Made by a program: the position numbers and the translations under genes | From: Mesorhizobium sp. M2A.F.Ca.ET.046.03.2.1 | Lineage (GTDB): Bacteria > Pseudomonadota > Alphaproteobacteria > Rhizobiales > Rhizobiaceae | Length of the DNA stretch: 64,000 nucleotides | Direction: 5' to 3' | NCBI RefSeq assembly: GCF_003952425.1 | Contig: NZ_CP034449.1 | Span: forward strand, 4,092,001-4,156,000 | The notes under the pieces: model-generated | What the model was told of the DNA's origin: nothing | The model's database searches: none | The model's input: the letters and a program-made list of their open reading frames with translations, nothing else | Shown: positions 43,497 through 52,978 of the stretch, piece after piece | Position numbering within the stretch: position 1 is the first letter of the stretch | Layout: the number at the start of each line of letters is the position of its first letter

Positions 43497-44811
43497 ATGA
43501 CAGACCTTCGACTCGTCCTCTCCGACCGCGCCATCGCGGACCTCCAGCCGGCATCTTCTGGGCAGTATTTTGCCCGGGACACAGACCTGCCGGGCTTCAT
43601 GGTGCTTGTCGGCAAACGGCGAAAGACGTTTGTTGTCCAGGGTGAGCGAAGGAAGGCAGGACAGCGCCTGTCCGTCCGGATGAAGGTTGCTGAAGTCGGA
43701 GAACTCACGACTCGAGCGGCGCGGGCAAAGGCCAAGACCATTCTCGGGAAGATTGCCGGGGGCGTGGATCCTCGGCCGTCGAGGCAAGAGCCGGAGGCTG
43801 ATAGCGCAGCAGTGGATCTGCCATCGCTCGGGAACCCCACGTTGCGTATTGCCTGGGAACGCTACCGTGACGGCATGAAGAAGAAGGGCCGGAGCGACGG
43901 GACGATCAACAACTATCGCGATCATGTCGAGAGGCTGTTGGCCGACTGGCTTGACGGACCGCTTTCCAAATTTGGCAACGACCCCGCGTTGGTGACGGCT
44001 CGGCACGAGAAATTGACCAAGGAAAACGGTGCCTACATCGCCAATGGTTGCATGCGAACGCTGCGTGCCGTCTACAACCATGCGCGCAAGGCCGCCCGCT
44101 CCTTGCCTGCGGACAACCCGGTGTCAGCCATAGACTGGAATGCCGAACACCGGCGCAACACAGCACTTGGCCTGTCGGATCTGGAAGGGTGGTTCACCCA
44201 ACTCGCTGCTTTGAAGAACCCTGTCCGGCGGGAGTTCCATCTGTTCATGCTGCTTTCGGGCCATCGCCCCGAAGCAATCAGGAAGGCACGGGCCGAGCAT
44301 GTCGATTTTCGGGCGCGTGTCTTGCACATACCTAGGCCGAAGGGTGGCGAGGTCAAAGCATTCGATATACCGCATTTCGAATGCCATGATCCGCTGTCTG
44401 GTTCGCGTGATGCGTATTGGCCGGGCTCTCTATGGCGAGCAATCGCGTGACTGGTTGTTCCCGGCCGACAGCAGAAGCGGCCACATGGCCGAGCACAAGG
44501 AGAAGCGCGAGGACCTGTCGAAATGGGGTAATGACCTGCGACAGACTTTCCGCACAGTCGCCCAGGCTACCGGCGTTGCGGAGCTGGACGTTCACCTTTT
44601 GATGAACCACTCGATCCCGGGCGTTAATGCGGGCTACATTACCCGCAACAAGCTGCTGAGCGACCACCTGCGCCAGCAGCAGGAGACCATCTCGCGTCGG
44701 ATGCTCGAAGCCGGTCGGTCGCGACAGGAAGAGGCGAAAGGTCCGGCTCACGTTTGGCCCGCGCTTCCAAGCAGGCGCATACTTTCTGATCTAATGAGCG
44801 GGAAGGGTTAG
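43497..44811 (+). pseudogene. Tyrosine-type site-specific integrase, frameshifted
   Basis: The N-terminal DUF4102-like arm-binding part (LRLVLSDRAIADLQPASSGQ, GFMVLVGKRRKTFVVQG) and core-binding part are intact, with the first catalytic Arg in LLSGHRPEAIRKAR. At 44374 one extra A shifts the frame and the protein would end at 44450. Removing it gives FDIPLSNAMIRCL and the remaining catalytic part DLRQTFRTVAQATG, HLLMNHSIPGVNAGYIT, ending at 44811. As it stands the enzyme lacks its second Arg, His and Tyr, so the island is probably immobile without help. Confidence 0.85.
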
Positions 44812-44931
44812 CGACATGAAGCAGTAGCCCTCGCGGGCAAAGTCGATATTGCCCCGAGATAGCTTCGAGCAGTGCCGGTCTGCTCGGCTTCCCTCGATGT
44901 CGCGACCGAGACCGGGCCGGCTGGCCTCGGA

Positions 44932-46041
44932 TCAGCCGAACGTGAAGCAGAAAACCTCGGCGCCCGGGGTGAGAAAGATAATTTCAAATTGACGATCTGT
45001 GATCGGCCCCTGCTGCCGGATCAGCTGGAACAGACGCTGCTCGCTCACTGTGCCATTCCCCTGTTCGTCAACGTCAAGCCCGTGAGATCTGCCCGGTGGC
45101 TGACCATCGATCAGGACGCGGAATTTCACGGAGGTTCCAGGCGATGCCGGCCCCATGACAAGATGAAGATCGCGGGCGTGAAATCGGTACGTGATGTTGC
45201 CATTCGGCTCTTTTAGAGAGGCGCCGTCGCTGCCCATCGTCCAGCCGCCGGCTAGCGCCCATTCATTCAGTTGCAACTGGGCCGGCGCTTCATAGAGGTG
45301 AAGCTTGTTGCGCACCGCACCGCCCGGCGACACGAAGCCCTGGGTGCGTTTGTAGCCGACGTAGTTTTCCGGAGACTTGAGATTGGCCTTATCCGCGGCG
45401 GCCTCAAGGCCGCCGGCGTCGACCGACACCAGTTCGGAGCCTATGCCTTGGGCGCCAGCCTCTGCGAGCAACCGCCTAATAATCATTTCCGACTGTTCGT
45501 ACGAGCCCTCGCCGAAATGTTGATCGCGAACGTATCCTTGCGCATCGATAAAATAGAACGCCGGCCAATAATTATTGTTGAAGCCGCGCCAAATTGCGCC
45601 CTCGCTGTCGACCGCAACAGGGTACTCGACGCCCAGTGCTTTCACCTCGCGGCGGACGTTGTCGATGTTCCTTTCAAATCGGAACTCCGGCGAATGCACA
45701 CCGATCACGACCAGCCCCTGGCCCTTGTACTTTTCCCCCCATGCTCGGAGGTAGGGCTGCACGCGCATCCAATTGATGCAGGTGTAAGTCCAGAAACTGA
45801 CAAGGATGACTTTTCCGCGGAGGGCCGCCGGCGTCAGTGGCGGGGAATTGAGCCACTCGTTAGCTCGCTCAATAGACGCCAGCTCAGATTGGCCGGCTAT
45901 CCAGCCGAAAATGGATCCATGGACGGATGAACTTTGCGGTGCCCTGACAGCCATCGGTTGCTCCTTCGCTTCGAAACTGGCGGCCGGCAGCCCAATTGCG
46001 TTCATAAACAAGAATGAGGCCAACAAGCGGTTCGTCATCAT
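44932..46041 (-). CDS. Exported redoxin-domain protein (DipZ/TlpA-like) with a single-Cys active site
   Basis: A 369-residue protein with a signal peptide (NRLLASFLFMNAIGLPAAS). The thioredoxin-like part has KVILVSFWTYTCINWMRVQP, where the second cysteine of the usual CINC motif is Trp. It continues with VVIGVHSPEFRFE and NNNYWPAFYFIDAQG. A C-terminal carbohydrate-binding-like domain (LQLNEWALAGGWTMGSDGA) follows, as in DipZ-type proteins. With one Cys it may act as a peroxidase-like or binding protein rather than a disulfide oxidoreductase. It is the last gene of the run epoxide hydrolase-cupin-redoxin. Confidence 0.85.
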   Translation of the reverse strand: MMTNRLLASFLFMNAIGLPAASFEAKEQPMAVRAPQSSSVHGSIFGWIAGQSELASIERANEWLNSPPLTPAALRGKVILVSFWTYTCINWMRVQPYLRAWGEKYKGQGLVVIGVHSPEFRFERNIDNVRREVKALGVEYPVAVDSEGAIWRGFNNNYWPAFYFIDAQGYVRDQHFGEGSYEQSEMIIRRLLAEAGAQGIGSELVSVDAGGLEAAADKANLKSPENYVGYKRTQGFVSPGGAVRNKLHLYEAPAQLQLNEWALAGGWTMGSDGASLKEPNGNITYRFHARDLHLVMGPASPGTSVKFRVLIDGQPPGRSHGLDVDEQGNGTVSEQRLFQLIRQQGPITDRQFEIIFLTPGAEVFCFTFG

Positions 46042-46080
46042 GCGGAAATCCTTCCGTGGTCTGACTGTGGTCTCCGAATC

Positions 46081-46491
46081 TCACTTCACCAACTCGACGA
46101 GCGGTTTGCCCTTCTCGACGACATACGTGCCAACCTCGGCCGCGGTGACACTGCCGACGTTTTTCGCGGCATGGGGCACCATGGCTGGAATAAACAGCCC
46201 GCTGCCGGCATCGATGATCTGCGACGGCTGGCCCTCGACCTCGTATTCTATCGAGCCTTCGAGGACGTAGACGATCTCTTCACCGGGATGCCGGTGCATT
46301 GGAAACGCCGCTCCGGGCGCGAAGTCTACGCGCGTCTGAACGGCTTCCTGTCCCGGGACGCTGAGATCATGCCTCTGCAGGTCCGTCCGTGTTATCCCGG
46401 GCATTTGTTCCATCTGTTGCGCCCGGCTTGTGTTGAGCGCGATACCGCTTCCAGCGATCAACAAGAACGCACCAACCTGCCTTACCTTCAT
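46081..46491 (-). CDS. Exported cupin-domain protein
   Basis: A 136-residue protein with a signal peptide (VGAFLLIAGSGIALNTSRA) and one cupin barrel. Metal-ligand motif 1 is FPMHRHPGEEIVYVLEGSIE and motif 2 is FIPAMVPHAAKNVG. Many such small exported cupins accompany stress or detoxification genes; the function is unknown. It lies 68 bases after the epoxide hydrolase and 39 bases before the redoxin gene, in the same direction. Confidence 0.85.
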   Translation of the reverse strand: MKVRQVGAFLLIAGSGIALNTSRAQQMEQMPGITRTDLQRHDLSVPGQEAVQTRVDFAPGAAFPMHRHPGEEIVYVLEGSIEYEVEGQPSQIIDAGSGLFIPAMVPHAAKNVGSVTAAEVGTYVVEKGKPLVELVK

Positions 46492-46559
46492 GTCAGCCTC
46501 TTACAAATCGTGACGCCGATCCTCCCGGCCATGTTCGGTCGGGTGAGATGTGGTGGAAG

Positions 46560-47885
46560 TCAGGCCTGCCGGAGAGCCCGGAACGCCGCGCGAAGCTCTG
46601 CGCTGAACAATTCTGGCTGCTCCCACGCAGCGAAGTGTCCGCCCCTGTCGACCTCGTGGAAGTAGGTCAGGTTGGGGTAGGCACGGCGCGCCCATGTCTC
46701 TGGCGGCTTGTAAACGTCTTCAGGAAACACGGTGATGGCGACCGGGAGCGATATCTCGGAGGTCCTTTGCGCGGCCGCGAAGATGATGCTGCCGTGGGGG
46801 CCATTCTCCCAGTAGAGTCGCGCCGACGAGGCCCCAGTGTTCGTGAGCCAGTAGAGCGTGATGTTGTCCAGCACGTCGTCTTTCGTTGGCGAGTTTTCAG
46901 GATCGGCACCGTACGTCCAGTGCGAGAAGCCGGGGTGCACGAGAACCCATGCCGCAAGGCCGGCTGGAGAATCCGTCGTGCCATAGCCCACTGTCTGCGG
47001 CCGCGCCGACATCATCGTGAAATACGCCAGGTTCCCATTCTTTCCGGACATCATGAGCGCTTCTATGACTGCGCGCTCCTGATCGGAGATGCCTGCCGGC
47101 AACGGCCCGCCGCCGAGCGCCGCGGCCGCTTCCGGGGGCACCGTTGCCGGCAGATTGACATGAATGCCGCGCAATCCGGGAGCAGACTGACGCGCCATGG
47201 AGTTGCAGATAGCACTGCCCCAGTCACCGCCTTGGGCGACGTAGTTCGTGTAGCCAAGGCGTTTCATCAGCTCGGCCCATGCTCTCGCGATATGGTCGGG
47301 GTCCCACCCGGTGCCGGTCGGTTTGCCCGAGAAGCCGAAGCCGGGCAATGAGGGGATAACGACGTCGAATCCTTCCTCGGCGCTGCCTCCGTGCGCTGTC
47401 GGATCCGTGAGGGGACCGATGATCTTGAGTTGCTCGATTATGGATCCGGGCCAGCCGTGCGACATGATCAGGGGAAGCGCATTCTTTCCACGGGAACGAA
47501 CATGAATGAAGTGAATGTCGGTCCCATCGATATTGGTGATGAACTGCGGCAATGCATTCAGCTTCGCTTCGATCCTTCGCCAGTCGTAATCGGTGCCCCA
47601 GTACTGAACTAGGCCCCGCAGCTTCGCCAACTGAGCACCCTGCGACTGATCGGCGACGGTCTCCTTGTCGGGCCACCGCGTAGCAGCAAGTCGCTTGCGA
47701 AGATCGACGAGTTCCTTTTTCGGAACGTGAATGTGGAAGGGATGGATGGCGTCGCTGGCGGCCGCCGCACTCGGCAATGACGGGAGCAGCATTGCCGCAC
47801 CAGCAACCACCACGCCGGTCGTGACTGCGGCCAGAAGTCGGCGTCGATCCTGATTGATACCTTCTGAAGCTTCCATCTTATCCAT
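46560..47885 (-). CDS. Epoxide hydrolase with Tat-like signal, copy 1 (intact)
   Basis: A 441-residue alpha/beta hydrolase of the EHN (microsomal-like) family. A twin-arginine-type leader (DRRRLLAAVTTGVVVAGAA) precedes the N-terminal EHN domain (PFHIHVPKKELVDLRKRLA, TRWPDKETVADQSQGAQ). The hydrolase core has the oxyanion HGWPGS, nucleophile D in AQGGDWGSAI and the catalytic His in DRGGHFAAWEQPE. It should open epoxides to diols outside the cytoplasm. ATG 47885 is used; the frame extends to 48203 but without EH-like sequence. Related genes and remnants occur at 54820, 58899, 63335 and 63550. Confidence 0.9.
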   Translation of the reverse strand: MDKMEASEGINQDRRRLLAAVTTGVVVAGAAMLLPSLPSAAAASDAIHPFHIHVPKKELVDLRKRLAATRWPDKETVADQSQGAQLAKLRGLVQYWGTDYDWRRIEAKLNALPQFITNIDGTDIHFIHVRSRGKNALPLIMSHGWPGSIIEQLKIIGPLTDPTAHGGSAEEGFDVVIPSLPGFGFSGKPTGTGWDPDHIARAWAELMKRLGYTNYVAQGGDWGSAICNSMARQSAPGLRGIHVNLPATVPPEAAAALGGGPLPAGISDQERAVIEALMMSGKNGNLAYFTMMSARPQTVGYGTTDSPAGLAAWVLVHPGFSHWTYGADPENSPTKDDVLDNITLYWLTNTGASSARLYWENGPHGSIIFAAAQRTSEISLPVAITVFPEDVYKPPETWARRAYPNLTYFHEVDRGGHFAAWEQPELFSAELRAAFRALRQA

Positions 47886-48130
47886 TTTCCAATCCTCTGG
47901 GGTCGTTTTGTTTCCTGGCAAGCTGTCGAGAAAATGGTGTGAGTGAAAGAGGACCGATGCCGGTCGAGACCATCGCGCGTGGCGGGGGAGGGGACCGGCA
48001 AGGCCGCCGGCCGGCATCGGCGAAGCTGGCCTTGTGCGATGGCCAGCGGACACTGGGAGGCCGAGTTGATGGCGGGCTGCCGTGGCCGCCACCATTTCTA
48101 CGACGGCCGTTCCCGCCCAATGACTGGAGG

Positions 48131-48403
48131 TTACGAACCGGCCAGAGCGTTCACATTGGCGCAGAACTCGGCGTAGGGCTTGCTCATCGCCGCGTCGTTG
48201 CACTCCCTCTTCATCATTTCCCGCATGTTCTGCGGCATGGCCATGAAGGCTGCCTTGAACTGCGGCATCGGCTTCAGGGTCTTCATCGACGCATCCGTAT
48301 AAAAGGGCGCCAGGTTGTCGGCGACATCGAGTGCGCCGGCGAGAGCCGTCCCGCCGATAGCGAAAAGTGCAAATCCACCGAGACTGATTGCTTTGACATT
48401 CAT
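48131..48403 (-). CDS. Small exported protein, 90 residues, unknown function
   Basis: ATG 48403 with GAGGAA 7 bases upstream starts MNVKAISLGGFALFAIGGTA, a signal peptide cleaved near ALA-G. The mature part is LDVADNLAPFYTDASMKTLK, then PMPQFKAAFMAMPQNMREMM, and a pair of cysteines (RECNDAAM and AEFCANVNAL). It lies upstream of the epoxide hydrolase in the same direction and is preceded by copy A of the 24-bp element (48518-48541). Not recognised. Confidence 0.7.
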   Translation of the reverse strand: MNVKAISLGGFALFAIGGTALAGALDVADNLAPFYTDASMKTLKPMPQFKAAFMAMPQNMREMMKRECNDAAMSKPYAEFCANVNALAGS

Positions 48404-48517
48404 GGTGTAGTTCCTCTCTTGGTTTTCACCATCGCACCAATGACGGTGGCGCTCAAAGGTACATCTGACGATGAGCAGATGTGATAAGAAGGTTATCTCG
48501 GTAACGTACTTAATTAT

Positions 48518-48541
48518 ATTGTACGATGGTATCGGCAATAC
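48518..48541 (-). promoter_or_regulatory. 24-bp island element, copy A
   Basis: On the minus strand GTATTGCCGATAC is followed by CATCGTACAAT. It is 115 bases ahead of the start at 48403 and points towards it. Confidence 0.75.
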
Positions 48542-48749
48542 ATTTGTGATGCAGGCTATTGTAAATTGGCCTGCCCATAGCACCAAGACAACCGTCGCGC
48601 GATGTCGGCCCGCCTATCGAAAGATTTCGCCTTAGGAGGCCGACGCTTGAGGCGTCGAGCTTCGCAAGGCGACTGCCGCTCCAGAAACGGAAACGTGACG
48701 CAAGGCAGGCCGTCGGTGGCAAGCCTGCGCCACCAAGGCCTCGCCGCTC

Positions 48750-49376
48750 TCACAAGGGAAGCGGCTTGCCTGCCTGCTCGGCGACCATATATTCGCTGTA
48801 CCATGCGGGCCAGTTCTCATCGCGCTGGCCGCCATTTCGCGTCTCATGCTCGCCATGCGCAACCGCCGCACGATGCATTGCAGCCGCAAGCTCGGCTGGC
48901 GACGTGAACGTCGTGACATTCGTGTCGACGCGCCCTGGCAATCGAGCGGTGACCTCCTGGAGCAGCCACCGGTTGCCATCCGGATCGCTGAATGACGCGA
49001 GCGAGCCATAGCTTGCCCGGTTCGGAGCTAGGCCACCGACCGGACCTGCGTTGCCTCGATGGAACACTTCAGTGACCTCGACCCCGCGCTCCGCTAGTTC
49101 GGCGCGCGCTGCCTCAATGTCGGATACGACGAGAAAAAGGACCGGCTTTTCGCCGAGGTGTATCGATGACGGCGAGCCTGGGGGAGTCAGCTGGACGGAT
49201 CGAGAGCCGTCACCCCTGACAAAGTCCGCATCGACCCGCCAGCCCAAATCGTAGTAGAAGTTCTTGGCGCGATCGATATCGGCAACTGGGATGACAGCGA
49301 CTTCAAGCTTCATGTCGACTGCGCGCGCCTTCGGGATTTTGGTCGCGACTTCGCCGCTCGCCAGAATGGCGTTCAT
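48750..49376 (-). CDS. VOC-family (glyoxalase/dioxygenase-fold) protein
   Basis: A 208-residue protein. The VOC domain (about 22-145) has LEVAVIPVADIDRAKNFYYD, GWRVDADF, PVLFLVVSDIEAARAELAER and FSDPDGNRWLLQEV with the C-terminal metal Glu. A C-terminal extension follows (PAELAAAMHRAAVAHGEHE, then ENWPAWYSEYMVAEQAGKPL) that is not part of the fold. ATG 49376 has AAGGAG 7 bases upstream. Such proteins act on small electrophiles or aromatic diols, but the substrate is unknown. Copy B of the 24-bp element is 62 bases upstream. Confidence 0.87.
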   Translation of the reverse strand: MNAILASGEVATKIPKARAVDMKLEVAVIPVADIDRAKNFYYDLGWRVDADFVRGDGSRSVQLTPPGSPSSIHLGEKPVLFLVVSDIEAARAELAERGVEVTEVFHRGNAGPVGGLAPNRASYGSLASFSDPDGNRWLLQEVTARLPGRVDTNVTTFTSPAELAAAMHRAAVAHGEHETRNGGQRDENWPAWYSEYMVAEQAGKPLPL

Positions 49377-49437
49377 CTTGATCTCCTTTGCGTATCAGAT
49401 GCTCTCGCCAGGATTGTCCGGCACCGGGCCGAAAACA

Positions 49438-49461
49438 ATTGCACGAAGGTGTTGGCGATAC
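49438..49461 (-). promoter_or_regulatory. 24-bp island element, copy B
   Basis: On the minus strand GTATCGCCAACAC is followed by CTTCGTGCAAT, preceded by CAATCCAAAG, which is part of the longer conserved block. It points towards the VOC gene. Confidence 0.75.
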
Positions 49462-49586
49462 CTTTGGATTGCTAGGCGCGGACGCGATGCATTCTGTGAT
49501 ACCGGTCACGCAATACGGTGAGCCGGGTGCGTTGAACTCTACTGATTCGAAATACTCTGTTCGGGGGCCGCGAAACCCCGCCGCGC

Positions 49587-49961
49587 TCAGTCGGACGCGA
49601 GGGCTAGGTCGAGCGCCTTCTGCAGCGCTGTGTCGCTAAACGGCTTGATCAGGCATCCGGCCGAACCCTTTTTGAGAAGAATCGGTGGAACCGTTTCGTG
49701 CCTTGGTGCCGTAACGAACACGATTGGCATAGACTGGCCTCGGCGCGCCAACTCTCGTTCAAGATCTGGCCCTGTCATACCGGGCATGTAGACGTCAAGA
49801 ACCAGACAATCTGTCTGATCAATAGCGCTGGACACCAGAAATTCCTCGGCCGAAGAAAACGCTTCGGCACGGAAACCGAACTCTCTCAGCAAATCGGGCA
49901 GCGACTCGCGAACAGACTCGTCGTCATCCACAATCGACACAAGGGGGCGGAGGCCGCTCAT
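49587..49961 (-). CDS. Single-domain response regulator
   Basis: A 124-residue receiver without output domain: VSIVDDDESVRESLPDLLRE, phospho-acceptor D in CLVLDVYMPGMTG, and the conserved Lys in GCLIKPFSD. Its start overlaps the stop of the PAS kinase by 4 bases, so the two are a translationally coupled pair. It resembles the N-terminal half of FixJ-type regulators and may act as a phosphate sink or pass the signal to the FixJ-type regulators at 54205 and 55516. Confidence 0.9.
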   Translation of the reverse strand: MSGLRPLVSIVDDDESVRESLPDLLREFGFRAEAFSSAEEFLVSSAIDQTDCLVLDVYMPGMTGPDLERELARRGQSMPIVFVTAPRHETVPPILLKKGSAGCLIKPFSDTALQKALDLALASD

Positions 49962-52336
49962 GCAAAACCTCGGTTTATTGAAGCGCTGACCGGCGTCGAT
50001 ATGACCGAGGAGAAGTGGACAGGTATGTCCGGCCGTACATACTCGTGAATAGAAAAAGAGAAAGTTGCACCGTGACCCTCATTTGCCTCTGCCCAAAGGC
50101 GGCCGCCATGGCTTTCGATGATCGAGCGACTGACGGAAAGCCCTATGCCCATACCTTCAGCCTTGGTCGTGTAGAAGGCTTCGAAAAGCCGCTCTGATCC
50201 GTGTGGATCAAGTCCGACGCCAGCGTCTCGAACGAAGAGGCGGATATCGCCTTCCTCGCCAAGTTCGGTTCCAAGCACGACAAGTCTTGGACGATCGTCG
50301 ACCGGGATCGTAGCGTCGGCGGCATTGCGCAAGAGGTTCATGATGACCTGCTGCAATTGAACCCGGTCGCCGCCGACGAAGGGTAGCCCGCCTGCGAGGT
50401 GGGTATGAAGCACCACCCGGTTTCGTTGAAGGTCACCGGAAAATAATGCGATCACCTCAACCGCGGCCTCGTTTAGATCGACCGGTTCGATAGTTACAGA
50501 CTTTTTCTCGAAGAGAGAGCGGAGCCGCGCGATCACCTCGGCCGCCCGATTGCCGTCCCGGATGGTGCGCCGCGCGGTTTCCCGCGCTCCATCGACGTTG
50601 GGCGGATCGGCCGCCAGCATCCGCAGGCAAGTGCCAGCATTGATGACAATGCCCGAGAGCGGCTGGTTTACTTCATGTGCGATCGACGCCGTCAGGGCGC
50701 TCAAACTCATGATCCGAGTGGTGTATGCGAGTTCGGACCGGACTTTTTCCAGCGCTTCTTCAGCCCGGCGACGTTGCGTGATGTCGAGGACCGCACCGAT
50801 GTATTCGATCTGACCGGAATCGTTCTTAGCCAGATGGGCAATCAGGTGAAGGTGCTTGACCGTCTGATCGGGCAAGATGATCCGGTGCTGAAACTCAAAA
50901 TCGCTCTCGCCCCGTTGTGCCTTGTCGAGCATGGCGCCCATCAGGTCCAAATCTTCTGGGTGCACACGACTAGCGATCCGTTCAAGCGTTATGACCGTCC
51001 CAGGCTCAAAGTCGAAGATTCGATAGAGAGGTTCCGACCATAAAATCTCGCCCGTTCCAACCTGCCAGGAAATATTGCCCATGCCGGCAAGGTACTGACC
51101 CTCCGCCAAGAACGCCTCACTGCGCTTCAGAGCTTCTTCGGCTCGCTTGCGATCATGGATGTCGGTGTTTGTGCCGTACCACTTCACGATGTTTCCGGCT
51201 TCATCATGGAGCGGATTTGCACGGAATAGACACCATCGGTACTCGCCGTCATAGCGGCGGAGACGCGCTTCAGCTTCGCCGGGGCGCCCGGACGCAAATA
51301 TGCCCTGAAGCGTTGCATTTAGACCGGCTGCATCGTCAGGATGGACCGAGGCAGTCAGATCCCAATAGTCGGACAACTCGGTGGTCGGTTCCCAGTCCTT
51401 GGAACCCATGGAGAGGCCGACATAATAGAGATAGTGCTCGTTGAAGAATTCAGCAGTACCGTCCGGACGCGCCGACCACACCATTACGGGTATCGTATTG
51501 ACGATGAGGCCAAGATTGCGCCCTTTTTCCCTGAGGCTCTCGTTTGCTCGCTTGCGATCGTCGATATCTACTATGGTGCCGTACCACTTCACGACATTGT
51601 CGATGTCGCCGCGGTGCGGATGGGGTTGGGTCAGGAACCATCGATATTGTCCGTCGTGGCGGCGCAATCTCGCTTCAGCCTCTCCGGGCCTTCCCGAAGC
51701 CAGGATAGCCTGCAAGGTCGAAGTTAAGCCAGCTATGTCGTCCGGGTGGACTGATGCGGTCCACCCCCAGCCCTGGGCTTCCTCGGCGGTAATGCCGAGA
51801 TAGTCGAGAAAATTCCGATTCAAGAACTCGATTTCGCCGTCGGGTTTGGCAGCCCATGCTAAGGCGGGGATTGAACCGAGAATCCGGTGAAGATTTCGTT
51901 CGTTTTCTTCGAGCGCCTTCTGAAAATCCTGCTCGGCCGCGGCCAACATCACCTCTCGCTGTCGCAGCGATTCTTCTGCACGTTTTCTGTGCTCGATTTC
52001 AACGTTGACCGCGTACCACTCAACGATACGGCCGAGATCGTCGAATACTGGGCTGCAGTTGATTGCGAAATATCGGTATTCCCCGGCAGCGCTCCGCAGA
52101 CGCGCTTCCATTTCACCCGGTTCACCTGCGGCAAGTATGGACCGCCAACGTTCCAGCAAACATGGCAGATCCTCCGGGTTGATCACTGCCTGCCATCCCA
52201 AGGAACGGGCTCGCTTCAGGCTTAGCCCCGTATAGGCAGACCAGCGTTGATTGACAAAATGAGCCCGCCCATCCGGCAAAGCGATCCATATCATGGCTGG
52301 CAGCGCATCCAAAACACGGCGCCGATCGATCTCCAT
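49958..52336 (-). CDS. Multi-PAS sensor histidine kinase
   Basis: A 792-residue soluble kinase with four PAS/PAC units. The first is DALPAMIWIALPDGRAHFVN, the second SIPALAWAAKPDGEIEFLN, the third NTIPVMVWSARPDGTAEFFN, and the fourth GNISWQVGTGEILWSE. A HisKA with H in ASIAHEVNQPLSG and an HATPase (GVGLDPHGSERLFEAFYTTK, GMGIGLSVSRSIIE) complete it. The HEVNQP box is typical of FixL/TodS-like kinases. I chose ATG 52336 (MEIDRRRVL) because AAGGGA lies 5 bases upstream and the decayed copy at 58714 also starts ATGGAGATC; the open frame reaches 52462. Confidence 0.88.
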   Translation of the reverse strand: MEIDRRRVLDALPAMIWIALPDGRAHFVNQRWSAYTGLSLKRARSLGWQAVINPEDLPCLLERWRSILAAGEPGEMEARLRSAAGEYRYFAINCSPVFDDLGRIVEWYAVNVEIEHRKRAEESLRQREVMLAAAEQDFQKALEENERNLHRILGSIPALAWAAKPDGEIEFLNRNFLDYLGITAEEAQGWGWTASVHPDDIAGLTSTLQAILASGRPGEAEARLRRHDGQYRWFLTQPHPHRGDIDNVVKWYGTIVDIDDRKRANESLREKGRNLGLIVNTIPVMVWSARPDGTAEFFNEHYLYYVGLSMGSKDWEPTTELSDYWDLTASVHPDDAAGLNATLQGIFASGRPGEAEARLRRYDGEYRWCLFRANPLHDEAGNIVKWYGTNTDIHDRKRAEEALKRSEAFLAEGQYLAGMGNISWQVGTGEILWSEPLYRIFDFEPGTVITLERIASRVHPEDLDLMGAMLDKAQRGESDFEFQHRIILPDQTVKHLHLIAHLAKNDSGQIEYIGAVLDITQRRRAEEALEKVRSELAYTTRIMSLSALTASIAHEVNQPLSGIVINAGTCLRMLAADPPNVDGARETARRTIRDGNRAAEVIARLRSLFEKKSVTIEPVDLNEAAVEVIALFSGDLQRNRVVLHTHLAGGLPFVGGDRVQLQQVIMNLLRNAADATIPVDDRPRLVVLGTELGEEGDIRLFVRDAGVGLDPHGSERLFEAFYTTKAEGMGIGLSVSRSIIESHGGRLWAEANEGHGATFSFSIHEYVRPDIPVHFSSVISTPVSASINRGFA

Positions 52337-52394
52337 CTCGTCCCTTCCCGATCTCGCGTGCGCGAAAATATACGTCGACTTCATGTCGGCGTCT

Positions 52395-52418
52395 ATTGCG
52401 CCATGGTGTCGGTCGGCA
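52395..52418 (-). promoter_or_regulatory. Possible degenerate copy of the 24-bp island element
   Basis: On the minus strand, TGCCGACCGACACCATGG and then CGCAAT recall the element (GCCGA-YACCATCG-TGCAAT) with several mismatches and a changed centre. It lies 59 bases ahead of the kinase start at 52336, the same distance as in other copies. Confidence 0.35.
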
Positions 52419-52774
52419 GTGCAGGAGCTACCCATCTCAGGGGTATTGAGGACACAAATCATCCAATAGCTGGACGCAATTTGCGGTAGCGTTCGCCCTT
52501 GGTCAAAGACGAAGACGTCATGGCCTTCACCAAGTCAGCCGCGCAGCGTACGCGTGGATGCGCATCCACCGAGGGACAAAGACCTCGATGATCTGAGAAC
52601 GACTAAGAACCTATTTGACGAGTTTCGATTGTCGACTTCAACCCACGTGAAGTCGCTCGAGGCGCTCTGCGCACCGAGTATAGCGATACCTGCCTCGACG
52701 AGACACGCTCGGCTGATGTCGATCCGATCGACGCTGGCCGTAGGCTTGGAAGGTTGCGAATTTTGCTCTCATAG
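52419..52774. other. Intergenic stretch without recognised genes
   Basis: About 355 bases upstream of the kinase. Open frames here show no recognisable family. It is next to a decayed gene, so it may itself be decayed coding sequence. Confidence 0.45.
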
Positions 52775-52945
52775 ACCCTATGCGCGCTAAGTCGCGACCC
52801 CGACGTCTTAGCTCGTCCTTGACGGGGAAGGGCACCACCTTAGTCAGGTGAACGCCGTCTTCCTTGGAATTGGTGAAGCCGGTGACGCGCTTTCCCTTGA
52901 CGATGGGCTGCCCCTCGTAGGTCACCTTTTGGAGGGCAGAAGGGG
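52775..52945 (-). pseudogene. DJ-1/PfpI-family (class I glutamine amidotransferase-like) C-terminal remnant
   Basis: One frame reads VTYEGQPIV, GKRVTGFTNSKEDGVHLTK and VVPFPVKDELRRRG, a clear match to the C-terminal third of DJ-1/PfpI proteins (usual form GKRVTGFTN-EE--V-LT--VPFLVEDELK). Just upstream CATGCCCCCC-TTCTGCCCTCC looks like a mutated CHGPAALL nucleophile-elbow region in another frame. The rest of the gene is absent. It follows the tautomerase and SDR genes and may once have been the third gene of that operon. Confidence 0.65.
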
Positions 52946-52978
52946 GGCATGATAGACGGCGGCGACTGATCAACGGGA

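Noticed and set aside
48641..48657. Hairpin CGACGC-TTGAG-GCGTCG as a terminator
   Set aside because: It lies downstream of the VOC gene but has no T-run, and its orientation does not clearly end any unit.
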